Source: Prorocentrum cordatum
Taxonomy: Eukaryota > Sar > Dinophyceae > Prorocentrales > Prorocentraceae
Direction of reading: 5' to 3'
NCBI GenBank assembly: GCA_963575745.1
Contig: CAUYUJ010000173.1
Span: 43,558 to 74,760, forward strand
Length of the DNA: 31,203 bases
The translations under genes and the position numbers were made by a program. Position 1 is the stretch's first letter. Each line of letters opens with the position of its first letter. Shown in pieces: positions 22,678 through 30,889 of this stretch. A model generated the notes under the pieces. That model worked only from the letters and a program-made list of their open reading frames with translations. It made no database searches and had not been told where the DNA came from.

Positions 22678-23490
22678 ATGGCTCAAGCCGTCTGGTTGGA
22701 AAGCTCATGCTGGGAAACTAACGTTGGTAGCGCTGATGTGGTGGCAGGTCCATTGAGACTCGCCGTCTCTCTGCCCTCAGCTTCGCCATTCAGGTTCCGG
22801 CTCAGCGTCGAGTGCGACGAGAACCCTTACGTGTACCAGCAGCAGCAGAAATACGAGAGCAACATAACGTGGCTCATGGTACGCGTGTGTGCAGCTGAAG
22901 TCTCACCGCTCCTCAGCACCTTCAGCATCGACACCCAGCTCGCTGTGCGGACGCGCACAGCCATGGACTACGGAGACACCTCAGGCAACGGCGGCGGCAT
23001 ACCTCTCGACACGCTCAACAAAAACACGCCGCCAGGATGGCGGCCAGGCAACGGTAAGTACCCACTGCGTCGCTACATCCAGTTGCTCAGGCTATGGTGG
23101 AGGCAGACGGAGCTGGCAGAGCATGCAGCAGGTCTAGCGATGGCAGGACGTCTCAGAGGTTCAGCGTTCCAGATAGCGATGAAGATGAAATGTGATAGGC
23201 TGGACCACACCGCAGGAGTACGACGCGAGATGGAAGGAATCGAGCTGCTAGCTCAACCTTCACATCCTGATTGGCAAGACGCTGCAGGTGTTCTACATCC
23301 CGCTGCGCCAGCAGGAGCATCATTGCTCATGGATATTCTCGTTCAGGAGGTCGAGGTTCAAGACCAAGACATGTCAATCGTGGCCTTGTCAAGTTTCTTC
23401 TCACTCACCAGAGGCCACCTACCGGTGAATGAGTTCCTCACGATGTTCCGCCTATGCTTCGAGGAGGCCTCTGACAAAGGAGACCTGCAG
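22678..23490 (+). pseudogene. gag-like gene, 5' part, cut by insertion
   Basis: An open frame from the ATG at 22678 runs without stops to 23490. The recognisable gag core begins near PPGWRPGNGKYPLRRYIQLL and continues with LWWRQTELAEHAAGLAMAGR, then a helical segment ending FRLCFEEASDKGDLQ. This resembles the capsid-type region of dinoflagellate copia elements. After 23490 the frame meets T9, which is the A-tail of the inserted retrogene read antisense, and stops at 23518-23520. The matching 3' part resumes in a clean frame at 24990 ([14 protein letters not shown]). It was therefore open when the insertion landed or not long before. Confidence 0.7.
23474..23490. repeat. Target-site duplication, left copy
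   Basis: ACAAAGGAGACCTGCAG. It matches 24991-25007 at 16 of 17 positions and directly abuts the T9 tract, the A-tail of the retrogene in antisense. Confidence 0.92.
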
Positions 23491-23921
23491 TTTTTTTTTC
23501 ATCCTCGAACAGCTCAGTGAGTTCAGTCGCCATGCTTATCTTGATGGCATCGGGAAGCTGCCGAGCAGCGTCTCCCGTAAAGGCACTCAGCGACGGTGCA
23601 GAGCCAAAGCCTGCCCGAGTTCTGCACAGAGGGGCTATCGCTGACCGCGCCGAAGGAAGGAGGTGCCTTCAACGAGGAGCGCCCGCGCACACGCGTGCAC
23701 GCACGATCTGCCCGCTGCGGCATGTGAGCCTCTGGCTCGGATGACTGGGAGGCGGGTTGTCCTGGTCGCAATCCGATGCGATGCTCACGCTGGAGATTTG
23801 CGACTCTCTATTGGGGGAGAGATGCGGCCTGCCGAATTGAACGATTCCCCGTGCGGGAGCCGTTCTGCAATCGCATGCGGGAGCCGCTGCCTGGATCAGA
23901 TGCGGGGGCCGCTCCGCAACA

Positions 23922-24851
23922 TCACTGAGGGGCCTCGTCTTCGCCTCGCTTACCATGGCTCGCTTGATAATTCAAAATCGTCCAATCAAACATGAAATCG
24001 TACTGATAGCCCTCGCGGAAGAACAGGTTTTTGAGAAGGCGGCGCAGGTAGGCGTAGTCGGGGCGGTCCTCGAAGCGCAGGCTGCGGCAGTAGTTGAGGT
24101 ACGTCACGAACTCGGCGGGAAAGTGTTTGCACAAGACCTCGATCGGTGTAGACATCTTCTTCTCCATGATCTTCTCGTACTTCTCCTTCTTGGAGTTGGC
24201 CTTAAGGCCCTGCCATGGCAGGCTGCCGCGGTTGAAGTACATCAGCACGTACCCCACCGCCTCCAGGTCGTCACGCCTGCTCTGCTCCATGCCGACGTGC
24301 GTGTTCACGCTCGCGTACCTGGCAGTGCCTGTCAAATTCTTGCCCTCGCGGTACGGGATATGCTGCTGGGTCTTGGGGTCCCTGTACTTTTTGGCAAGCC
24401 CGAAATCGATGATGTGCACCTGGTTTGCCTTCTTGCCCAGGCCGATGAGGAAGTTGTCGGGCTTGATGTCGCGATGGATGAAGTTCTTGGCGTGGACGTA
24501 CTCCACGCGGTTGATCATCTGGTCCGCGAGCATCAGGACCGTCTTCAGGCTGAACTTCCTGTTGCAGAAACTGAATAAGTCCTCGAGTGATGGGCCGAGC
24601 AGGTCGATGACCATGACGTTGTATTGGTTCTCCACGCCGCACCACTGCACGTTCGGGACGCCGACGCCGCCCGCGAGGATCTTATACAACTTCGACTCGT
24701 AGAGCAACTGCGGGTGCATAGACTTGATCGACTCAAGCTTGATGGCAACCTCCTCACCGGTCGTCACATTGGTGCCGATGTAGATATCTCCGAATGACCC
24801 CGAGCCGATCTTGCGGCCCAGACGGAACTTGCCTCCGACGCGCAGCTCCAT
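23922..24851 (-). CDS. CK1: Casein kinase 1 family Ser/Thr protein kinase (retrogene copy)
   Basis: An intact, intronless 309-residue kinase. From the ATG at 24851 it starts MELRVGGKF, the usual CK1 N-terminus. The glycine loop GSGSFG is at 16-21, ATP-binding lysine K38 in AIKLES, catalytic HRDIKPDN at 126-133 (D128) and DFG at 149-151. The CK1-specific TGTARYAS and RRDD motifs follow, and FEDRPDY lies near the end of the domain. K38, D128 and D149 have the numbers used in animal CK1 delta. The C-terminal tail is short, about 20 residues after FDW, close to apicomplexan CK1 length and lacking the long inhibitory tail of animal delta/epsilon. The frame continues upstream to a GTG at 24926, but the ATG gives the family N-terminus and a 117-nt leader to the spliced-leader junction. 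CK1 enzymes phosphorylate acidic or primed Ser/Thr sites. No residue needed for catalysis is missing. Whether this copy is transcribed is unknown; its promoter would have to come from the insertion site. Confidence 0.95.
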   Translation of the reverse strand: MELRVGGKFRLGRKIGSGSFGDIYIGTNVTTGEEVAIKLESIKSMHPQLLYESKLYKILAGGVGVPNVQWCGVENQYNVMVIDLLGPSLEDLFSFCNRKFSLKTVLMLADQMINRVEYVHAKNFIHRDIKPDNFLIGLGKKANQVHIIDFGLAKKYRDPKTQQHIPYREGKNLTGTARYASVNTHVGMEQSRRDDLEAVGYVLMYFNRGSLPWQGLKANSKKEKYEKIMEKKMSTPIEVLCKHFPAEFVTYLNYCRSLRFEDRPDYAYLRRLLKNLFFREGYQYDFMFDWTILNYQASHGKRGEDEAPQ

Positions 24852-24968
24852 GTTTGTTGGCCCGGCGGGCCGCGGTCCACTGAGGTGGCTGGATTGGATG
24901 GGAAAGGGGGCGCGGCGGTTTGCCACGCGAGGCGCTCGCCCAACAAGCCCCAGCTTGCGACAAAGGGG

Positions 24969-24990
24969 CTTGAGCCAAAATGGCCACGGA
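24969..24990 (-). other. Relict dinoflagellate spliced leader
   Basis: On the minus strand this reads T-CCGT-G-GCCATTTTGGCTCAAG. That is the canonical dinoflagellate leader with one change (A to G at position 6), and its variable first base is T. It is the exact 5' edge of the inserted cDNA, directly next to the target duplication, so reverse transcription reached the cap end. Confidence 0.93.
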
Positions 24991-25007
24991 ACAAAGGAGG
25001 CCTGCAG
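24991..25007. repeat. Target-site duplication, right copy
   Basis: ACAAAGGAGGCCTGCAG, one mismatch to 23474-23490. It directly abuts the spliced-leader end of the retrogene, and in it the gag frame resumes (NKGGLQ). Confidence 0.92.
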
Positions 25008-26336
25008 TTGAACAACGTCGGCGAGAGCTTCCTGTTGCTACAGATGTCGGGCCTATCAGGGAAGGTACGATGGCGACGATCAACATGGCGTACAACTTCC
25101 CCGCGAGTGGCGATGCATTCGGCACCATGCATGTGGTTCAAGGTGTGGAAAGGCTGGGACCCCTAGTGGACACAAGGAGCATCCTCAGCCTTGATGGGCA
25201 CGGACACCTTGCGGACATTCCTGGATAAGGTCGTCGAGCCGATGGGCATCATGAACAAGGTATCCTTCGGCCCCTCTACGTCCATGTTCACAGGCGTTGG
25301 AGGTCGACCTGAGCCAGGTGTGCGAGTGTGCACCATGCCTCTTGAAGTGCCAGGGCTGCCGGGAGCAACCTTCTCAACCGACCTGATCGGCAACCAAGGT
25401 TCATCATGTCCTGGACTGATGCCGCTTCCAAGCATGGTGGATTGCGGTGCAATGGTAGCTTGTGGAGTCTATGACAATCGAGACGGCATCATGATCATAT
25501 CGGCGCCTGGCAAGAGGAAACACGATCCTCCTCAAGTGGCTCTGGTGCGGATCCTCTACACCGACTCGAACCACTACCTACTGCCGACGGACAGATTTGA
25601 ACAGACTGCTTTGGAAGTTGCTGATGAACAACGTGAGCTCTGGAAGGTATCGAAGGCCCATTGGTTTGAGAAATATCAACGAGGAGTTTCGGCCAACATC
25701 GCGTGGGCGTTCAGCCATACCAAGTCGGAGATCGAAGGTCCGCCACCCGCAGAGGCTGAAAGGACGGGCATCGGACTCATTCAAGATCCTCCGAAAGAAT
25801 CTCCAGTATCAAGCAGTGAAGTACATCACGACGTTCACAAAACATATGTTTCGCCGGCAACAGCAGCTCTATGTTCACCAGACCAAGGTTTTCAACGCCT
25901 ACGTCAATTCCGGAGCAAGAGGTTCACATATATCTGGATGGGCGTACCAGGTCCAGTCTACACTCAAGACGCAGGGCCACAGGGCATGGACGATAAGCAG
26001 CAGTTGGAGAAGTACTACGTCTGCATGCCCGAGGAATTCTACTACTTCAGTGGCCTGATCGTCATCACTCCTGACAACGCGGAGGAGTGGTGTCAGCGGA
26101 TAGCTCAGGAATATCAGAACTTTGAGTTTCTCTAGAGTATGAATGGCTCAGGACGGCTCTCGCTATGCGCATACATGTCGGGCTTGGCGATCAGTTTTCC
26201 TCCAGGTTTCAGGTATGGCTGGAAACTTCGCCGCAAGGCTCACCGAGATCTCCTGGACAAGATAGACAACAACCTTATCCAGTCTGATGGAGTCCTGGTC
26301 GCCAAGATGCTCGCCATGGTCAGCTTCCAATCATGA
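25008..26336 (+). pseudogene. copia gag 3' remnant, aspartic protease and post-protease region
   Basis: The gag frame resumes as [17 protein letters not shown] and is then lost; the zinc-knuckle region typical before the protease seems deleted. The protease starts in frame 2 (AFGTMHVVQG to LVDT, active-site Asp codon 25169-25171) and continues in frame 3 as GASSALMGTDTLRTF. The switch is explained by one extra A at about 25174-25175, which splits the DTGA active-site motif. Frame 3 then runs on with GLPGATFSTDLIGNQGSSCP, LYTDSNHYLLPTDRF and YYFSGLIVITPDNAEEW to a TAG at 26133-26135. After that stop the same frame continues with GSGRLSLCAYMSGLA to 26336. The middle part (25600-25910) may have shifted frame. 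Confidence 0.65.
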
Positions 26337-27397
26337 AGGAGGCCTCGAAGCTCCAAGCATCTCGACAAGCTGAGTGTCCAAACCTACAGTGGGTCTCTCA
26401 GAGGTTTCGGAAGATCCACAAGGAAGGACGAGCAGGTGTCCTTGAGAATCCGAGGAGCTCAGTGATCCTCAAGAGCTCGCCTCTCAAGTCCGTCGCACAA
26501 AACGGCAACGTCGGACATCTGGATCAGTGCCAACCTGGAGCAGGGGATCCGTCAACGTGGGTCTCAGTAAAGAAGCCGACCTTCCTGTTCATGATCAACA
26601 TAAGCCTGGAACGCGTCCTGCTGAAGTGCCAGGGCGACTCGAAGCGCAGCGAGCACTCAGTTTTGCAGGGTTCGTTTCCAGGCACCAGCATCAACAAGAC
26701 AGCTGCAGCGGCTGTCTACCCATGGCCGATGGTGACGGCCATCATGCACGACATTCACGATTACCTGCAGTGTGGAGTTGTCAAGGATGGCGACGAGATG
26801 TTCTACACTCACCTCTATAACCGCGAGAGGTGTCGCCACCGGCTTCTCAAGAAGCTACCCGACGGCACCAAACTTCCTACGGCCCCACGCACACGTGCGG
26901 CAGGATGTAGGTTTGCGCCAGGACGCCATGGCATAGCACCTGGTGGTGTTCCAGCTGCTGCAAACGGTGCGCCAGCAGCACGTCCTGGGCTACATCCTCC
27001 TCTACCGGGAGTTGCACCAGCAGCCGCAGCAGCAGCGGCACCTGTCGCACCTGCAGCACCACCTGCAGCACCAGCTGCAGCAGCTGCTGCAGCACCAGCG
27101 GCAGCGGCAGCAGCTCCTGGACCAGCTCAGGCAGCGGGGGCAGCTCCGGCAGCTGCTGTCGAGCCTCCTCCTGAGGCCGTGGCTCCGCCGACGTACATCG
27201 AGCCGAGCTTTGACCTCCAGGCAGCCAAGAAGGTTCTTCGAGACCCGAAGGCCTCGGTCAAGGAGAAGAAAGCCATCATCATGGGCATACATGTCAAGCT
27301 CTGGCATGCGGCTGCCATGGAGCTCGAGAAGGTGCTCTACCGGGCTTGCGATGGCAAGGAGGTGCTCGACCTGGTCGACGGCGTCATCGAGTGCTGA
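26333..27397 (+). pseudogene. copia pol: pre-integrase region and integrase zinc-binding domain
   Basis: Frame 2 carries AGVLENPRSSVILKSSPL and PTFLFMINISLERVLLKCQG, phrases I associate with dinoflagellate copia polyproteins upstream of integrase. An Ala/Pro-rich low-complexity insert (about 26930-27175) follows. The integrase zinc-binding histidines then appear as H-x4-H in IHVKLWHAAAMELEKVLYRA. The frame ends at TGA 27395-27397, directly before KEC; restoring a Cys codon there would give the expected C-x2-C, so the stop seems to have replaced a zinc ligand. The same frame continues beyond the stop. Confidence 0.6.
26930..27175. repeat. GCA/CAG-rich low-complexity segment inside pol
   Basis: GCA, GCT, CAG and CCA triplets encode poly-Ala/Pro in frame 2 and poly-Gln/Leu in frame 3. 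A trinucleotide expansion inside the copia element, in a linker where extra length may be tolerated. Confidence 0.7.
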
Positions 27398-28500
27398 AAG
27401 GAGTGCGGCACGTGGAAGCGCAAGTTGACACGACCGCAGGTGAAGGCCATGCTGTCAGAACATTTCAACTACAAAGTCCAGACGAACCTCTTCTTCATAT
27501 TCAACAAGACCTTCATCGTGCTGGTGCCTGGTGGAAGAGCTTCCACGCAAGACTGCCGACGAGTGGATGACCGTGGTCTTCAGGAGCTGGATCCGGCACT
27601 TCGGCCCGATGACTTAATTATTTGGTCATTGACCAGGAGGGCGCCATTACGAGCGACCTCGTTGGCAAGTGCTGCGAGAAGTTCGACATCACCCGCGACT
27701 TCGGCGGATAGCAAGGGCACACGGCTGCGCCCATCGCAGAGAGAAGGATCGAGATCATTCGCACAGGCGCTCAGAAGCTGTGGGCAACAGTCCAGAAGAC
27801 GGGCCTGGACACGACACAGAGTCAGGTGATCTGCGAGACTTCGATGTCCACCAACAGCATGCTGAGCTACAACGGCCACACGCCCAATCAGAGCTTGCTG
27901 GGCTACCAGCCAAAAGAGTTGCACGATCCCGAGGTCAAGACGCTCTCTGCCGCTGCCGGGGCGCTCGAGGCCGCTCCAGATGCCATCGAGGTGGCCATCC
28001 GCCTGCGCATGATGGCCAAGGAGGCGATCCTGCAGAGCATCGTCCAGGATCGTCTGGCCGTGGCCCAGAACACCAAGATGCAAAAGTTCAAGCCCGAGGA
28101 TCGCGCGAATATCATCGATGGCTCGAAGGCAGATCTCTGGCGCGAGCCAAATTCCAAGGACGATCCTGGCTGGCGTGGACCATACGAGGTCATCAAGGTC
28201 TACCAGGACGGCTCCAGAGTAGCGGTCGACTGGAGAGGCCGCATCATGCTGGCGCCCATCAGGCACCTTCGCCCGCACATTGGTTTCGTGTGGCTGCCTC
28301 ACAAAAAGTACAATGGCAACCAGGTCCACGCCATTCAGCACGAGTTCAACGACACGGTCAAGCAGATGATGGAGATAGTGGAGTCTGGAGCTGCGTACTC
28401 ATCCTACACCTACGGCCTGGCGTGCTCGAGTGCGGAGCGCAACTACCAGCTCACCAGCTACGGCAGATCGGCCAAGATCGAGGATCTTCGAGAGGGCTCC
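27398..28500 (+). pseudogene. copia integrase catalytic core and C-terminal region, inactivated
   Basis: The rve core is readable across three frames. Frame 2: TRPQVKAMLSEHFNYKVQTN then LFFIF. Frame 3: VEELPRKTADEWMTVVFRSW to MT and stop TAA at 27615. Frame 1: LVIDQEGAITSDLVGKCC onward. The second catalytic Asp (27631-27633) and the Glu in AERRIEII are 35 residues apart, the D,D35E spacing. The first Asp is Asn here (VQTN where I expect VQTD), and a TAG interrupts before QGHTAAP. From 27826 frame 1 is open through STNSMLSYNGHTPNQSLLGY, DLWREPNSKDDPGWRGPYEV and APIRHLRPHIGFVWLP, the typical region after the core. Confidence 0.7.
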
Positions 28501-29321
28501 TGCGCCGAAGGCAGCCTCAAGGCGCGCGCAGCTGCCAGGCGAGAACGCGGCTGTTCCACAGACGCCCATGCCAGCGGCCAAGGCCTCGGCACCATCGTCA
28601 CCACGCAGCCAGGAGGACACACTAGACTACGGTGCCGCTCACGAGCCCACGCTGGGCTGAGGCCAGCCAGAGGCACCGATCTGGGGACCTCTAGAGGAGA
28701 TACCTCTACCAGGAGCAGTTCACGAAGGACCATCGCCTACTACGTCAGAGCTAGATCGCTCTCGCACGAGAGTTTATGGACCTGCTCCAGATCCACGAGA
28801 CCAACACGACCAGCGAAATCGACAAGTTCGACAAGAATCACAACGGCATCTACCACCAGCCTCGACGATCGCAGACAGGACGCAGTCCCAAAAGAGAGAT
28901 GCACCAACAAGTCCTCAAGACGATCGAGTGGCTCCAGGAGCGAGGGCCTCTGCCTCATCGTCTGGAGCGGCAGCATCATCAGAGTCAATCCTGCCCATCG
29001 CAGAGGCAATGGACAACGATGCTACGATCGGCTACGGCCCGGCAACCAGCGGCAAGGTTGACGAGGACAAGCAGGAAAAGCTCGAGCTGCACAGCTATCA
29101 AGTATGGCTTGATCTGCATCATGCTGAACATCGACTGGGACAGTCTCTACGCAGTTTGGCCCCTGTCATTTTCGAGCCACACTTCGACGAAGAGCATTTC
29201 ACTCATGCCATCGCCGGTGCTGAACAGATTCTTCACTTCAGCCAGCAAGCTGAGCGAGAAGAACTACCATGGGCAGCCGACGAGGCGCTCGCAGTGCTGA
29301 CAGTGCCAGTGGCAAAGGCCC

Positions 29322-30243
29322 ATGTGTTTCTACTACGACGTCCGAGAGGACCAGTGCTTCTCGGTTTCCTCCGACGACCTCCTCACGCCGCAAGAGGTGA
29401 TCGACAACTGGGACGCCGTCGAGATCGGCGACTACGAGGAGGCCGTCTCGTTGTACAGCCATGACAGTTTCGAGGTCGACCTGACCTCCAATGCGACGAA
29501 CGTGGTTTACGGCGTCTGGGTCCGCAAGTGGGAGAATCGGCAGAAGCGAATTGTCAAGTCGAGGTGCTGCGGTCGCGGATTTCTCGATGGCGAGCACCTG
29601 AGTGAGTCGACTCTCGTCGACGACATCACGTCTCAGCCACAAGTTGCTCTGCTCGCTGGCCATACAGTAAAGGTTGATCCTCGAGAGCTTCGACATCTCA
29701 AAAGCTTTTCTACAAGGGCTGAAGTTCACAGAGGTCGTGGCAGAGGCGAAAGAGCTAAGCCACGAGGTCAAGGAAGCGCGGGCGGCGAATATATGGAGGT
29801 ATTGGACAAACATCCCAAGTAGCAAGATCGTGGTCCAGAATGGTGACATTCCACACTTCATTCTCATGTGCCTCAAAGCACTCTATGGCCTAGCGGACGC
29901 CCCACTGCTATGGCAGTTGGCTCTGCTTCACTACCTCAAGCTAGACATCGGCTACAGGATGGGCACGCACGAAGAGTGCTTCCTGATGATCATAAACGGC
30001 TGGCAGGCGGTGTCACTATGCATCATCCACCTGGACGGCCTTCTACTGGCAGCTACAAAGGAGTTCCTCGACCACATCGCCAAGAAGCTCGGCCAAAGTT
30101 CGGAAACCCCCAGAGGACGAGTCTTCCGTTCGTCTACCTGGACATGAAGCACGAGATGCTGGCACCAAGACACTTGCTGGCTCACCAGCAACACTGCCTC
30201 GACAAGCTGCCGGAGGCCAAGTTCACGAACGCGTGTAGTGGTA
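29322..30243 (+). pseudogene. copia reverse transcriptase (RVT_2), inactivated and truncated
   Basis: Frame 3 reads LLTPQEVIDNWDAVEIGDYE, NATNVVYGVWVRKWENRQKR and IVKSRCCGRGFLDGEH. Near 29670 the frame shifts to frame 1: SFDISKAFLQGLKF (first catalytic Asp at 29692-29694) and LKALYGLADAPLLWQLALL. The YVDD-equivalent is HLDG, the second Asp codon being GGC at 30037-30039. Near 30095 it shifts again to frame 3: TSLPFVYLDMKHEMLAPRHL to LDKLPEAKFTNACSG. Similarity ends there; thumb remainder and RNase H are missing. Confidence 0.75.
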
Positions 30244-30434
30244 TAGTCAGGGGCTGCCTGACCTCTGAGCCCTAGGAGGCGCATCGGACCCCCTAGGGAA
30301 ATGGTAAATTGCTCAGGGCGGACGCTATTGTCGCCCTCAGAACGCACTGTTACCTGGAGCGCGAAACTACACAGGGCAGGCAAGGTGGGACGTATTGTCC
30401 CCTACTGGCACAATGATGCTACATAGGAAGTGTA
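30244..30434. other. Non-coding sequence with small hairpins
   Basis: Begins where copia similarity stops. Contains CCCTAGG (30270-30276) paired with CCTAGGG (30292-30298), and CTCAGGGCG (30312-30320) paired with CGCCCTCAG (30332-30340, one mismatch). No coding sequence recognised. Confidence 0.55.
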
Positions 30435-30539
30435 GTTCACAAGAGTAAACTTGTGCAACAATTTGCTCCTTTTGTGAAATTTTCACAAGGCCAATTGGAG
30501 CCGCCGCGGCCTATGCTTCACAAGAGCGCACCTTGTGAA
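30435..30539. repeat. Cluster of three CACAAG/CTTGTG hairpins
   Basis: Stem 1 is CACAAG-AGTAAA-CTTGTG (30438-30455). Stem 2 is the near-palindrome CCTTTTGTGAAAT then TTTCACAAGG (30468-30490). Stem 3 is TTCACAAG-AGCGCAC-CTTGTGAA (30517-30539). They share one core word in both orientations within about 105 bp. Confidence 0.8.
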
Positions 30540-30559
30540 ATGTTGCCTAGCCACGCCGC

Positions 30560-30818
30560 AGAGAGAAAGGAGACAAAGATGGCCCCCGCCTCAAGACAAA
30601 ATGTCAACGAGGACTATACGAAGGGTTAATTGTAAAGACGAAAAATGTGATCCCTAACTGCACAAGGAAGTTCGAAAGGCATGCAAGTCAGTAGACGAGC
30701 GTGTTGACGTCGATTTGCGCATCACGAATTCGTTGCCGATGACACCGCCGGAGAACATAACACTACCGAGCAAACCTGAGCAGCGCAAGCCTGGGGCACG
30801 ATCCACAGACCAGGGTTT
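30560..30818. other. Unique sequence, no gene recognised
   Basis: Relatively AT-rich unique sequence up to about 30720, then mixed. No gene or family recognised. Confidence 0.4.
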
Positions 30819-30889
30819 CTCAGTGGGTCTCTCACCCCCGCACTGAGATGGTCTACGCCCTCAGTGGGTTTCTCACCCCCGCACTGAGA
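30819..30889. repeat. Two 30-nt direct repeats, each with inverted ends
   Basis: CTCAGTGGGT(C/T)TCTCACC, completed by CCCGCACTGAGA, occurs at 30819-30848 and 30860-30889 with one mismatch and 11 nt between (period 41). Each copy has CTCAGTG at its start and CACTGAG near its end, so each can form a hairpin. Confidence 0.9.

Larger units (their letters stand above)
23491..24990 (-). mobile_element. Full-length processed retrogene of a trans-spliced casein kinase 1 mRNA
   Basis: Exactly 1500 bp on the minus strand, laid out as an mRNA: 22-nt spliced leader (24990-24969), 117-nt 5' UTR (24968-24852), 930-bp CDS with stop (24851-23922), 422-nt 3' UTR (23921-23500) and A9 tail (23499-23491). It is flanked by a 17-bp target-site duplication and interrupts a copia gag whose reading frame resumes on the far side. 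Lack of introns, the leader at the 5' end, the A-tail and the duplication are the hallmarks of LINE-type target-primed reverse transcription of a mature mRNA. Dinoflagellate genes carrying relict spliced leaders are known (Slamovits and Keeling); here both insertion borders are preserved as well. The 3' UTR contains three copies of TGCGGG(A/G)GCCG just after the stop. Confidence 0.92.
22678..30243 (+). mobile_element. Degenerate dinoflagellate Ty1/copia-type LTR retrotransposon, interrupted by a retrogene
   Basis: In plus-strand order I can read gag, aspartic protease, a long post-protease region, integrase and reverse transcriptase, which is the copia order. Frames are broken by single-base indels and stops. 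RNase H and both LTRs are not found; similarity stops near 30240 after the C-terminal part of the reverse transcriptase. The left limit is set at the ATG at 22678 and is approximate. The segment 23491-24990 is not part of it: it is a later insertion in gag. Region 28500-29321 is a linker between integrase and reverse transcriptase with no clear domain. Family assignment rests on my recognition of conserved phrases, not a search. Confidence 0.8.

Noticed and set aside
23955-24702. Plus-strand frames of over 200 codons opposite the kinase
   Set aside because: Antisense shadows of a GC-rich kinase ORF, with no independent motif.
24852-24926. 25 extra N-terminal residues on the kinase
   Set aside because: The upstream start is GTG. 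The ATG at 24851 gives the conserved CK1 N-terminus and leaves a normal 5' UTR to the spliced-leader junction.
24969-24990. A functional spliced-leader RNA gene
   Set aside because: The leader is followed by kinase 5' UTR rather than a GT splice donor and SL RNA intron, so it is a relict in a cDNA copy.
27669-28625. 318-codon plus-strand frame over integrase
   Set aside because: Frame 3 shadow of the real frame 1 integrase; Arg/His/Gly-rich with no motifs.
22571-30560. LTRs of the copia-type element
   Set aside because: I compared sequence left of gag (22.4-22.7 kb) with that right of the reverse transcriptase (30.2-30.6 kb) and saw no shared direct repeat.
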